NCBI GenBank assembly: GCA_023415055.1
Contig: JAEZLZ010000148.1
Span: forward strand, 1 to 33,914
Source: Bacillota bacterium
GTDB lineage: Bacteria > Bacillota > Clostridia > Lachnospirales > Lachnospiraceae
Length of the DNA: 33,914 nt
Direction of reading: 5' to 3'
How positions within the stretch are numbered: the first letter of the stretch is position 1; each line of letters opens with the position of its first letter. Position numbers and translations under genes: made by a program. Below, piece after piece: positions 16,298 to 24,186 of this stretch. Below the pieces are notes generated by a model, which worked only from the letters and a program-made list of their open reading frames with translations, was not told the origin of the DNA and did not search any database.

Positions 16298-17494
16298 CTA
16301 AACTGTAAGCTTTGTTCTTTCAATATAGTGTTCGCATTTTAGATATCGGCTAAGTCGCTTTTCGAAATCCTCCATCCGTATATCAATGTGATCAAAGACC
16401 TCCTCCAAAATTGGTTCGGTGACTGTAGCACCCATGCAGACCCATGCATAGTACTGAGCTATCGTGACGGAGGAGACAAGTTCATTATTAACGATACAAG
16501 GACTGGTTGGTCTGTGGTGATACAATGCCACCTCATACATCGGGAAGGGAAGATCCCATGTATCCAGCAGGTAACCGCCAATTTCCTGATGATTAAATTC
16601 ATATTCCTCGAGATCCAGCTTTGCAAAATCGTCAACTGAATTAGAATCACTTCTTAATAATCCCTTATCCTGCAAGCTCTTAGCGATAACGATCAAACCG
16701 ATGTTATGCATCAGTCCTGCGAACATCGCTGCCTCCGGAGGCTGCTTATGGAAGAAGGTCTCATAAAGAAACAGGAAGATACGGTTAGTCAGATATGCAT
16801 GCTGCCATAGAATCTCCGGAGATGCTTCAATATCCTCAGAGTGTTTGGTATGAATAACGGCACATGCCCAGTGCATAAAACTCTTCAGATTATGGAGCCC
16901 GATATAGTTTGCTGCTTGCTTGGCGGTATTTGGCATAACACCGTATACTGCGGATTTGGCAACCTGGACGAGCAGGGAGGAGATCTCTTCATCTGCCTCA
17001 AGCCCTTCAATCAGAGCATCCATATTTTCGTCTTCAATTAAGGAGATGAGCTTCTCGCAACTATCGGGGATTTTAGCATTGCAACCCATAGACTCTATAG
17101 AAGATTTCAGATCCTTTGAATTTAAAACTATATCATCAGCAAAAAGCTTATTGATATTCTCAAGCAATTCGCTATTGTTCCAAGGTTTAAATACATATAG
17201 CTTAGCAACATTGTGCAGAAGGGCGCGGAACATGGGTTTTTCCTCCGCATAACCGCTAAGTATGATCCGGATAATCTTGGGGTATTTTTCCTTCACGATA
17301 CTCAAAAGCTTATATCCATCGAGAATAGGCATCCTCATATCGCTGATTACCATATCGATATCTGTAGTCTCAATCAGCTTCAAAGCCTCTGCACCATTCT
17401 CTGCTGTGAAAATCTCATAATCTGTTTCTAAAAACATTCTAGATAATGCTTTTAGAATCTGAACCTCATCATCTACGATCAAAATCTTCTTCAT
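16298..17494 (-). CDS. Response regulator with HDOD output domain
   Basis: This 398-residue protein has an N-terminal receiver domain (residues 1-120) with the acidic pocket VDDE at 7-10, phospho-acceptor D52 in ISDMRMP and the C-terminal KPW motif. It is joined to an HDOD domain (about 145-370) with the segments AMFAGLMHNIGLIVIAK and the later EVALYHHRP. HDOD proteins are signalling proteins related to HD phosphohydrolases but usually without the full catalytic HD set; their output is generally protein interaction, not DNA binding. The kinase encoded upstream on the same strand is the obvious phosphodonor. An AAAGGA site precedes the ATG. Confidence 0.9.
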   Translation of the reverse strand: MKKILIVDDEVQILKALSRMFLETDYEIFTAENGAEALKLIETTDIDMVISDMRMPILDGYKLLSIVKEKYPKIIRIILSGYAEEKPMFRALLHNVAKLYVFKPWNNSELLENINKLFADDIVLNSKDLKSSIESMGCNAKIPDSCEKLISLIEDENMDALIEGLEADEEISSLLVQVAKSAVYGVMPNTAKQAANYIGLHNLKSFMHWACAVIHTKHSEDIEASPEILWQHAYLTNRIFLFLYETFFHKQPPEAAMFAGLMHNIGLIVIAKSLQDKGLLRSDSNSVDDFAKLDLEEYEFNHQEIGGYLLDTWDLPFPMYEVALYHHRPTSPCIVNNELVSSVTIAQYYAWVCMGATVTEPILEEVFDHIDIRMEDFEKRLSRYLKCEHYIERTKLTV

Positions 17495-17520
17495 ACCCCA
17501 TCATCCTTTCATTTTGTGAA

Positions 17521-18197
17521 TTATTGTTCTTCGAATGAAAAACTAACTACAAGATTGCCGTCCTTGTTTAGTATCTGGAGTGTAATAAAGCATAAATCAT
17601 ATATCCTCGAAATAATATTATGAATATATGCTATTTTCGCGTCAATGATTGTCATAACGTTCTTTCGCATTGGTGAAGCAGTGTCTGTAAACTTAGTAAT
17701 CAGTGATAGTGTAAATATGCCGGTCGTCTGAAAGCTCACATAAAGTCCATTCTGAGTGAATTCTTCCTGAAAAATTATTATAATGGAGGATAAAATTGCA
17801 TCCAACATTTGCAGATTAACAATAACCGTACTTTCCCCAACAACACGGTTAAATCCTTACCGAAATAAAGTATTTCATTACTGATGATTCGAAGCAGATC
17901 TGCACTTTTACGTGCGTTATCCACAACAACATCTATTCTCTTTAATATATTCTGATAGGATTATCTTTTTGTCTCCAGAAGAACCTTATATTTGGCATTC
18001 TCCTCCTGAAGAATATAATGATCCAAGGGTTTGTGAATTACAACAATTAGTTCCTCCAGAGTCCAGGGCTTAGTAGTCCATCGCTCGTGTAGTACTTTCG
18101 GCAAAGTGACAGGTATATTCTTCCTCCAACAATGCCCGAGTCAAGGAGCTTAAGATATTTATTTCGTCATCGACAAAGAGAATGGAATATTTTTCAT
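17521..18197 (-). pseudogene. Decayed response-regulator gene
   Basis: On the minus strand I can read fragments of one protein in several frames. ATG at 18197 is out of frame by one base with SILFVDDEINIL, the receiver start. The receiver reading stops after about 40 residues (near 18074) and resumes in another frame at KPWTLEELIVVIHKPLDHY, the receiver end, so the centre with the phospho-acceptor Asp is deleted. A stop follows LLETK, then SYQNILKRIDVVVDNARKS continues, and a further frameshift near 17855 leads into a 95-residue open tail ending at 17521 (SFSFEEQ). The tail domain is unrecognised. It lies between the kinase and the HDOD regulator and looks like a lost paralogue of the latter. 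Confidence 0.8.
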
Positions 18198-18229
18198 AAC
18201 CTCATCTTGCACTTTAATATCAGTACAGT

Positions 18230-19522
18230 TTATATGTCGGTAATGACAGGCAGTGTTACGATGAAGGTTGCTCCTTTCCCGATTTCACTCTTCACATCAA
18301 AGGAACCGTTATGCTTATTCACGATAATATCATAGGATACACTTAAACCAAGACCGGTTCCTTGTCCAATTTCTTTTGTTGTAAAAAATGGTTCGAATAT
18401 CTTAAGGATATTTTCTTCTGGGATTCCCGGTCCATCGTCAATGAACCAGAGGATAATATTCTGATCTTCCTTACGGGCGATGATCTTAATCGAACCGAGA
18501 TCGGACCGCTTCTGCGACCGGATCGCCTGTGCAGCATTGATAATAAGATTGACAAATACCTGGCTGAGTTGAATTCGATTACAAAACAGAACAATATTAT
18601 CGGGAACCTCAACCTCGATCGTAGCGACATATTTTACTTCGTTTCTGGTAATCAGGGCTACCTGATTTATCAGATCCAGAAGAACATTCGTATCCTTTTC
18701 ATCATCCTTGCTGGAACGGGCAAATACGCGTAGCGATTGTACTATTTCGGTAACACGGTCAATTCCGCTTGCTGAATCACTGAAGATACCTTCCAGCTCA
18801 TTTAAAATCATACCAATCTTCAATGCTTTATATTTTTCACTGACCAAAGAGGCACACTGACACAGCTCCGGATTGTCAGAAAATTCTTTATCATTTATTC
18901 TATCTTGTACATAAGATAGGAATTCTATTACTCGATATAGATATTTATGGAGAATATCAAAATTACTTTTTACAAAGCCCATCGGATTATTGATTTCATG
19001 AGCAATTCCGGCTGCTAACTGACCGATTGCCGCCATCTTTTCTGATTGAACAAGGCTGAATTTGGCCTCCGTAAGTTTTGCGTTGATTTCCTTTAGGTCC
19101 TCGTTCTGTTTTTTTGTTACTTCGATTAAGGCCTTCAGGTTATTCGAATTGTTCTTGGCTTCAATGGCAACCTTTAGGCGGGCGTTTAATTCTATTACAT
19201 TGATTGGTTTATTAATATAATCAAAGGCACCGATTTCAAAACACTTTTTATAGCTTTCCAGATCATCCAAGGAGGTGAGCATAATGATGGGCATATCATC
19301 ATATTTCGCTTCGCTGCGAAGCTGCTCCAATAATTCGAGTCCAGTAATCACGGGCATGATAATATCAAGAAACAGGATATCAATATCAGTTTCATTCAAA
19401 ATGGCTCTTACCTTGGTTGGATCATTACATAAGAGGATCTGTGTGATATCGGGAATTGCCTCCAAATATCGCTTGGCAATTGCCAAGTTAAGCTGACTGT
19501 CATCTACCATAAGAATCTTCAT
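18230..19522 (-). CDS. Soluble histidine kinase with N-terminal receiver domain
   Basis: This 430-residue protein has a receiver domain first (residues 1-120, D53 in LFLDIIMP, K105), a coiled-coil linker at about 125-160, a HisKA helix with H175 in GIAHEINNPMG, and a HATPase_c domain with an N-box around LIINAAQA and the G boxes DDGPGIP and GQGTGLGLS. No membrane segment or sensor domain is present, so input probably comes through the receiver, as in phosphorelay kinases. I chose ATG 19522 because GGAGG lies seven bases upstream; an in-frame ATG at 19567 is inside the promoter region. The HDOD regulator downstream is the probable target. Confidence 0.9.
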   Translation of the reverse strand: MKILMVDDSQLNLAIAKRYLEAIPDITQILLCNDPTKVRAILNETDIDILFLDIIMPVITGLELLEQLRSEAKYDDMPIIMLTSLDDLESYKKCFEIGAFDYINKPINVIELNARLKVAIEAKNNSNNLKALIEVTKKQNEDLKEINAKLTEAKFSLVQSEKMAAIGQLAAGIAHEINNPMGFVKSNFDILHKYLYRVIEFLSYVQDRINDKEFSDNPELCQCASLVSEKYKALKIGMILNELEGIFSDSASGIDRVTEIVQSLRVFARSSKDDEKDTNVLLDLINQVALITRNEVKYVATIEVEVPDNIVLFCNRIQLSQVFVNLIINAAQAIRSQKRSDLGSIKIIARKEDQNIILWFIDDGPGIPEENILKIFEPFFTTKEIGQGTGLGLSVSYDIIVNKHNGSFDVKSEIGKGATFIVTLPVITDI

Positions 19523-19566
19523 ATTATAGCCTCCATTCGTAAGGCTGGACGCCATTTGCCTATACA

Positions 19567-19595
19567 ATTATAACATTTGTTTGATATTATTTCAA
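19567..19595 (-). promoter_or_regulatory. Promoter of the kinase operon
   Basis: On the minus strand TTGAAA (19595-19590), a 17-base spacer and TATAAT (19572-19567) preceded by TG. It lies about 45 bases before the kinase ATG and is divergent from the arsR-type promoter. Confidence 0.8.
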
Positions 19596-19683
19596 CTAAA
19601 GATGTTGATATTGGTAAAAAGTGGATGGATTATTTCTACGTAACATTATCACCAAGATTGACTAAAAAATAACAATGAAAGCC

Positions 19684-19729
19684 TTGACTTTTATATCACT
19701 ATATTGTAATATTTGAATATAGTGATATA
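19684..19729 (+). promoter_or_regulatory. Promoter with embedded 14-bp inverted-repeat operator of the ArsR-type gene
   Basis: TTGACT (19684-19689), a 17-base spacer and TAATAT (19707-19712) form a good promoter. A perfect inverted repeat with 14-base arms (19692-19705 and 19716-19729) and a 10-base centre spans the spacer, the -10 box and the start region. A dimeric repressor bound there would block RNA polymerase. The position right before an ArsR-family gene argues for autoregulation. Confidence 0.85.
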
Positions 19730-19774
19730 TTGATTTATGACAATAATTTATAGCAACATGAAGGAAGGTTCAAG

Positions 19775-20062
19775 ATGAACAGTGATTATGATAAGTACAA
19801 CGAAATAGCAGAAATACTTAAGACAATCGCTCATCCGGTAAGGATATGCATTATTCGGGGCTTACTTAAGAAGGGCGAATGTAATGTTACTTATATGCAG
19901 TCTTGCCTTGGCACCCCGCAGTCAACGGTATCACAGCATATACAGAAGTTAAAGGCGGCTGGAATCATTGAAGGGCGAAGAAGCGGACTAGAGATCTATT
20001 ATAAAGTAAAAAACGAAAAGGTTGCAGCACTGATCAAGCTATTTTGTGAAGAAGAAGCTTAA
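19775..20062 (+). CDS. ArsR/SmtB-family transcriptional repressor, possible persulfide sensor
   Basis: This 95-residue winged-helix protein matches the ArsR/SmtB family, with ILKTIAHPVRICIIRGLL in the first helices, TPQSTVSQHIQKLKAAGII as the recognition helix region and the wing GRRSGLEIYYKV. Four cysteines are seen (about 25, 36, 44 and 91); the ELCVC-type metal site of ArsR/SmtB proteins is absent. Some ArsR members without that site, such as SqrR/BigR, sense persulfides through a cysteine pair. The gene downstream encodes a sulfur-transfer protein, so persulfide sensing is the best inference, but the sequence does not prove it. A good GGAAGG site precedes ATG. Confidence 0.85.
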   Translation: MNSDYDKYNEIAEILKTIAHPVRICIIRGLLKKGECNVTYMQSCLGTPQSTVSQHIQKLKAAGIIEGRRSGLEIYYKVKNEKVAALIKLFCEEEA

Positions 20063-20110
20063 AGATATTGAAAAAGGGTAATGGTCACCCAAAGAGATGG
20101 AGGAATAGAT

Positions 20111-22594
20111 ATGGGTAAAAAGGTTTTAATTGTTGGCGGTGTTGCAGGTGGAGCATCTGCAGCAGCGAGACTTCGAAGACTGGATGAAACAGCTGAAATT
20201 ATAATGTTTGAACGGGATGAATATATTTCCTTTGCAAACTGTGGATTACCTTATTATATCGGAGAAAGTATCAAGGAGCGTTCAAAACTGCTGGTACAGA
20301 CCCCGGAAGCGATGAAAGCCAGATTCAACATCGATGTTCGCAACAATAGTGAGGTTGTGAAAGTAGATCCATCCAAGAAGACAGTTACTGTAAATAGTAA
20401 GAATAAGGGCAGCTATGATGAAAGTTATGATTATCTTATCCTTTCTCCGGGAGCGAAAGCACTAAGACCGAATATCCCCGGAATCAACAATGATAAGATC
20501 TTTACCCTTCGTAATATTCCGGACACAGATAAGATCAAAACTTATGTGGATAAGAAGGGTACCGGGAGTGCAATCGTTATCGGTGGCGGCTTTGTAGGAG
20601 TCGAGATGGCTGAGAATCTGAGAGATAGGGGCTTAACGGTTGCGCTTGTTGAAGCAGCACCACATATTTTGGCTCCCTTTGACGAGGATATGGTTGTACT
20701 TCCTGAGAAAGAACTCGTAGAGAACGGAGTAAGGTTGATCCTTGGTGATGGAGTAAAATCCTTTGAGGATCATGGCAATCAGGTTGAGGTTACACTTAAC
20801 AGCGGTATAACACTTAGCGCTGATATGGTTATACTTGCAATCGGTGTTGCACCCGATACGGCCTTTCTGAAGGACAGTGGTTTGGAATTCGGACCAAGAG
20901 GTCATATATTAGTAAATGATAAGATGCAGACCAATGTAGAAAGCATCTATGCAGTAGGCGATGCTATTGAGGTTATGGATTATGTTACGAAACTAAAGAC
21001 GGCGATACCGTTAGCAGGTCCTGCCAATAAACAAGGAAGAATTGCTGCAGATAATGTGGCCGGTCTGGAGACCTCCTTTGCAGGCTCACAAGGTACCTCA
21101 ATTATTAAAGTGTTCGGACTGACAGCAGCTAGTACCGGTGCGAATGAAAGAACTTTGCTTCGTGCCAATATTCCCTACCGTACGATTACCGTTCATCCGG
21201 TATCCCACGCTTCCTATTATCCGGGAGCAGTACCAATGACTCTGAAACTTATCTTTAATGACGAGGGTAATGTACTCGGTGCTCAAGGCGTCGGCTTTGA
21301 TGGTGTGGATAAGAGAATTGATGTGATCGCAACCGTCATTCGCTTAAAAGGTACGGTGGAAGACTTAACCGAACTGGAGCTATCCTATGCACCTCCTTTC
21401 TCCTCTGCTAAGGATCCGGTCAATATGGCGGGCTTTGTTGCTCAGAATGTTCTGGAGGGCAGGAGTCATATCACCACCTGGAAGGAAGTTAAGGAAATGA
21501 ATTCCGAGGATTACATTCTGGTTGATGTACGAAGCGAAGAAGAATTCATGAACGGTCATGTAGACGGTGCATTAAATATCCCGGTGGATAGCTTAAGAGA
21601 CAGACTGTCCGAGCTTAACCCTAATAAAACAATCGTAGAATACTGTCAGGTGGGTCTGCGCGGTTATGTAGCGGATCGAATCCTCAGCCAGAAGGGCTAC
21701 CGGGTGATGAATGTTACCGGTGGATATAAGACCGCTTCCTCTCTGAAGTTTGATCCTGCGAAGAATGATCATAATCCCCAGGCGGGAGGTACGAATGCCA
21801 AGCATACCGTGATTGATCCGGATACTCAGGCAATTAAATCGGAGGTGTCCTCCGGCACCTATGATAAGACGCTGGATGCCTGCGGATTATGCTGTCCGGG
21901 ACCATTGATGCAGGTGAAAGCTTCCATGGCAGATTTGTCGGAGGGGCAGATACTGAAGGTGTCCGCTTCTGATCCCGGTTTCTATGAGGATATCAAGGCT
22001 TGGTGCAAACGTACCAACAATGAGCTTATTGAGATCAGTAAGAGCGGTGGAAATATTATTGCCTTTATCAGAAAGAATTTGAAAGAAGAACCGGTTCAGC
22101 AGTTCAGTCAAGCAACACCAACGAAAGATAATAAAACCATGGTAGTATTCAGCGGAGATTTGGATAAAGCAATTGCATCCTTTATTATCGCCAACGGTGC
22201 CGCATCCATGGGAAAGAAGGTTACGATGTTCTTTACCTTCTGGGGATTGAATATACTTCGTAAGCCGGAGAAGATCAAGGTTAAGAAGGGTGTGCTGGAT
22301 CACATGTTCGGAGTGATGATGCCAAGAGGCAGCAAAAAGCTGAAGCTGTCAAACATGAATATGCTTGGAATGGGCGGTAAGATGATCCGTATGGTTATGA
22401 AAAATAAAAATGTCTCCTCCTTGGAGGAACTGATTCAATCAGCCATTGACAGCGGTATTGAGATTGTGGCTTGCCAGATGTCTATGGATGTCATGGGACT
22501 GAAGAAGGAAGAACTGATTGATGGAGTAAAGATTGGCGGAGTCGGTTATTATCTTGGAGAAGCCGAAGATTCCAATGTTAACCTGTTCATATAA
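20111..22594 (+). CDS. Four-module sulfur-transfer protein: CoA-disulfide reductase, rhodanese, TusA and DsrE domains
   Basis: This 827-residue cytosolic protein strings together four sulfur-handling modules. Residues 1-450 are a CoA-disulfide/persulfide reductase with FAD and NADH folds and redox cysteine C44 in FANCGLPYY. Residues about 465-560 are a rhodanese with C512 in EYCQVGLRG. Residues about 585-660 are TusA-like with CGLCCPGP (C591, C594, C595). Residues about 675-827 are DsrE/F/H-like with C788. Together they could pass sulfane sulfur between cysteines and reduce it with NADH. TGGAGG at 20098-20103 supports ATG 20111. Such fusions occur in other Firmicutes. Control by the upstream repressor is likely. 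Confidence 0.9.
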   Translation: MGKKVLIVGGVAGGASAAARLRRLDETAEIIMFERDEYISFANCGLPYYIGESIKERSKLLVQTPEAMKARFNIDVRNNSEVVKVDPSKKTVTVNSKNKGSYDESYDYLILSPGAKALRPNIPGINNDKIFTLRNIPDTDKIKTYVDKKGTGSAIVIGGGFVGVEMAENLRDRGLTVALVEAAPHILAPFDEDMVVLPEKELVENGVRLILGDGVKSFEDHGNQVEVTLNSGITLSADMVILAIGVAPDTAFLKDSGLEFGPRGHILVNDKMQTNVESIYAVGDAIEVMDYVTKLKTAIPLAGPANKQGRIAADNVAGLETSFAGSQGTSIIKVFGLTAASTGANERTLLRANIPYRTITVHPVSHASYYPGAVPMTLKLIFNDEGNVLGAQGVGFDGVDKRIDVIATVIRLKGTVEDLTELELSYAPPFSSAKDPVNMAGFVAQNVLEGRSHITTWKEVKEMNSEDYILVDVRSEEEFMNGHVDGALNIPVDSLRDRLSELNPNKTIVEYCQVGLRGYVADRILSQKGYRVMNVTGGYKTASSLKFDPAKNDHNPQAGGTNAKHTVIDPDTQAIKSEVSSGTYDKTLDACGLCCPGPLMQVKASMADLSEGQILKVSASDPGFYEDIKAWCKRTNNELIEISKSGGNIIAFIRKNLKEEPVQQFSQATPTKDNKTMVVFSGDLDKAIASFIIANGAASMGKKVTMFFTFWGLNILRKPEKIKVKKGVLDHMFGVMMPRGSKKLKLSNMNMLGMGGKMIRMVMKNKNVSSLEELIQSAIDSGIEIVACQMSMDVMGLKKEELIDGVKIGGVGYYLGEAEDSNVNLFI

Positions 22595-22641
22595 ATGAAT
22601 AGCTTGTAAGAAAACTTTTCAAAGATTGTGTTAAAATATAC

Positions 22642-22733
22642 GGGAAGATAATATACTTCCCATGATATAAGGTTTGACGAACAACAGTATCATTCGATGT
22701 GCGTCAGCCGATATCATGGAAGTATGTTATCTT
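22642..22733 (+). repeat. Large inverted repeat downstream of the sulfur-transfer gene
   Basis: The arm at 22645-22668 pairs with 22711-22733, about 23 bp with one mismatch and one bulge, around a 42-base centre that has a further imperfect stem (GGTTTGACG with CGTCAGCC). A smaller alternative hairpin, GGGAAG (22642-22647) with CTTCCC (22656-22661), sits directly before ATGATATAAGG. That arrangement resembles the hairpin-plus-ATGATATAAT layout of the array at 22786. No clean T-run follows, so plain termination is uncertain. Confidence 0.75.
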
Positions 22734-22785
22734 CTTTCTTCTATTTGAAATCTCTATATTACCTAGTAGAAAGTACAAAAGGTTA

Positions 22786-23000
22786 ATGATATAATAAGGC
22801 GTAGTGAGCTCCCTTCAAACTTGTTTGAAAGGGAGCGATCGGAGCCGAAGACTGTGGACCACAGGTCCATGGTATAATAAGGCGTAGTGAGTTTCCTTCA
22901 AACATGTTTGAAAGGGAGCGATCGGAGCCGAAGACTGTGAATGAAATTCATGATATAATGAAGCTTAGTGAGAAATGCGGGAAGAACGCTCGCATTTCTC
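22786..23000 (+). repeat. Tandem repeat array of extended -10 boxes and hairpins before the ftsEX operon
   Basis: Three units start at 22786, 22869 and 22950, with periods of 83 and 81 bases. Each begins ATG(A/G)TATAAT, a perfect extended -10 (TGnTATAAT), then a conserved AGTGAG and a hairpin. In units 1 and 2 the main hairpin is close in sequence (arms near 22808-22820 / 22823-22836 and 22891-22903 / 22906-22919). In unit 3 it is unrelated in sequence: GAGAAATGCG (22970-22979) with CGCATTTCTC (22991-23000). A second stem in the same place in units 1 and 2 pairs TGGACC with GGTCCA and TGAAT with ATTCA. Confidence 0.82.
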
Positions 23001-23008
23001 TATAAATA

Positions 23009-23020
23009 CCCTTTAAAGGG
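23009..23020. other. Twelve-base palindrome before the coiled-coil gene start
   Basis: CCCTTTAAAGGG is a perfect palindrome at 23009-23020. It ends a few bases before the GGGAG ribosome site (23024-23028). It could be an operator or a small stem that affects the site, but its role is unknown. Confidence 0.35.
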
Positions 23021-23036
23021 ATCGGGAGATAACGGG

Positions 23037-24167
23037 ATGATACAACGATACCAACACAAAATCAAGATAGCCGTGACTGCTTTCATGATCGCAATTCTGA
23101 TGGCCGCTCCACTTCGAGTATCCGGTGAAGTGGCTCCAATCGAAGATACTAAGGATAAGATTGAGAATATCTCGCAGGAAGAGATGGAGGTTCTGGAGAA
23201 GCTCTTCATAATTGTTAAGGAAGTAGAAGCTCTGGAGCAGGAAGAGTCGAAGCTGAATATTGAAGTAACGGATATCAAGTCTCAGATATCAGAGCTCGAG
23301 ACTGTAATTGAAGATACCAGGAAGGAATATGAAGGTGAGAAGGAACTACTCCGTCAGGTACTTATCTATTATCAGAGGGGTGGACCTGCTTCCTATCTTG
23401 AGATATTATTGAAGGCAGAAAGCTTCGGCGAGTTTTTAAAGAGTCTGAACGCCATAAAGGACATCTCACATAATGTGTCCGGATTACTTGATTCACTGGA
23501 AGCAAGCAGGCAAAAGCTTCAGGGAGAAAAGGAACAGCTCGATGGTAAAGCAATCCTGCTAAAGAACAAGCAGTACGAATTAGGACAGAAATTAAAGGAA
23601 CGCGAAGCAGCGGAACAAGAGCAGGAGACCTATCTATCCTCTCTGAAGGAAAATCGCATCTATTATGAGGAGCAACTGCAGAATCTACAGCTGCTTTGGG
23701 AGGATTGCAGAAAGGTATTCACCAATACCGTCTCGGAAACCACCAGAATTATAGGGGAGGGATATTTTACCGCGGAGGATCTTAACCTTGGTATGGGGCT
23801 GTTTACTATGCCGGGTGCGATTGAAGAAGACACCTTCAACCGCGTTCTCAATGAAAACTCTGAGATAGCAGAAACGTATTTCTATTTTAAGGAGAAAGAA
23901 GTGGTGCTTGAGGTACCGACGCTGCACCTTAAACTTCTGGGTAATTTTGTGATTGCAGATGAAAGTGCGATCCGCTATGAAGTGAACTCGGGAACCTTCT
24001 ATGACCTTCCTTTGGATGAATTATCCATAAAGGCCTTGTTTGAGAATGGTCCGTTAATTATTGATTTTGCCGCAATTACAGGGGATATAAAAATCGTTGA
24101 TTTTATTTTGCAAGAGGTAAGCAGCGAAGAAGGACGTCTTGCCTTTGTGATAAAGTTGAAATGGTAG
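23037..24167 (+). CDS. Secreted coiled-coil protein without hydrolase domain, likely FtsX partner
   Basis: This 376-residue protein starts with a signal peptide or membrane anchor (hydrophobic stretch about residues 13-28, then SGEVAP). It has a long glutamate- and lysine-rich coiled coil at about 35-215, containing YYQRGGPASYLEILLKAESF, the loop typical of PcsB/CwlO/EnvC N-terminal domains. In those, CHAP, NlpC/P60 or LytM hydrolase domains follow and FtsEX activates them. Here the C-terminal 160 residues show no such catalytic motif and I do not recognise them. ftsE begins 19 bases downstream, so a role as an extracellular FtsX adaptor is likely. Start ATG 23037 has GGGAG upstream; a longer frame from 22968 would run through the repeat hairpin. 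Confidence 0.8.
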   Translation: MIQRYQHKIKIAVTAFMIAILMAAPLRVSGEVAPIEDTKDKIENISQEEMEVLEKLFIIVKEVEALEQEESKLNIEVTDIKSQISELETVIEDTRKEYEGEKELLRQVLIYYQRGGPASYLEILLKAESFGEFLKSLNAIKDISHNVSGLLDSLEASRQKLQGEKEQLDGKAILLKNKQYELGQKLKEREAAEQEQETYLSSLKENRIYYEEQLQNLQLLWEDCRKVFTNTVSETTRIIGEGYFTAEDLNLGMGLFTMPGAIEEDTFNRVLNENSEIAETYFYFKEKEVVLEVPTLHLKLLGNFVIADESAIRYEVNSGTFYDLPLDELSIKALFENGPLIIDFAAITGDIKIVDFILQEVSSEEGRLAFVIKLKW

Positions 24168-24186
24168 ACAATGGGAGGGAATAATC

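Noticed and set aside
22786..23000. CRISPR array reading of the repeats
   Set aside because: There are only three imperfect units, the repeated part is longer than the variable part, and no cas genes are near.
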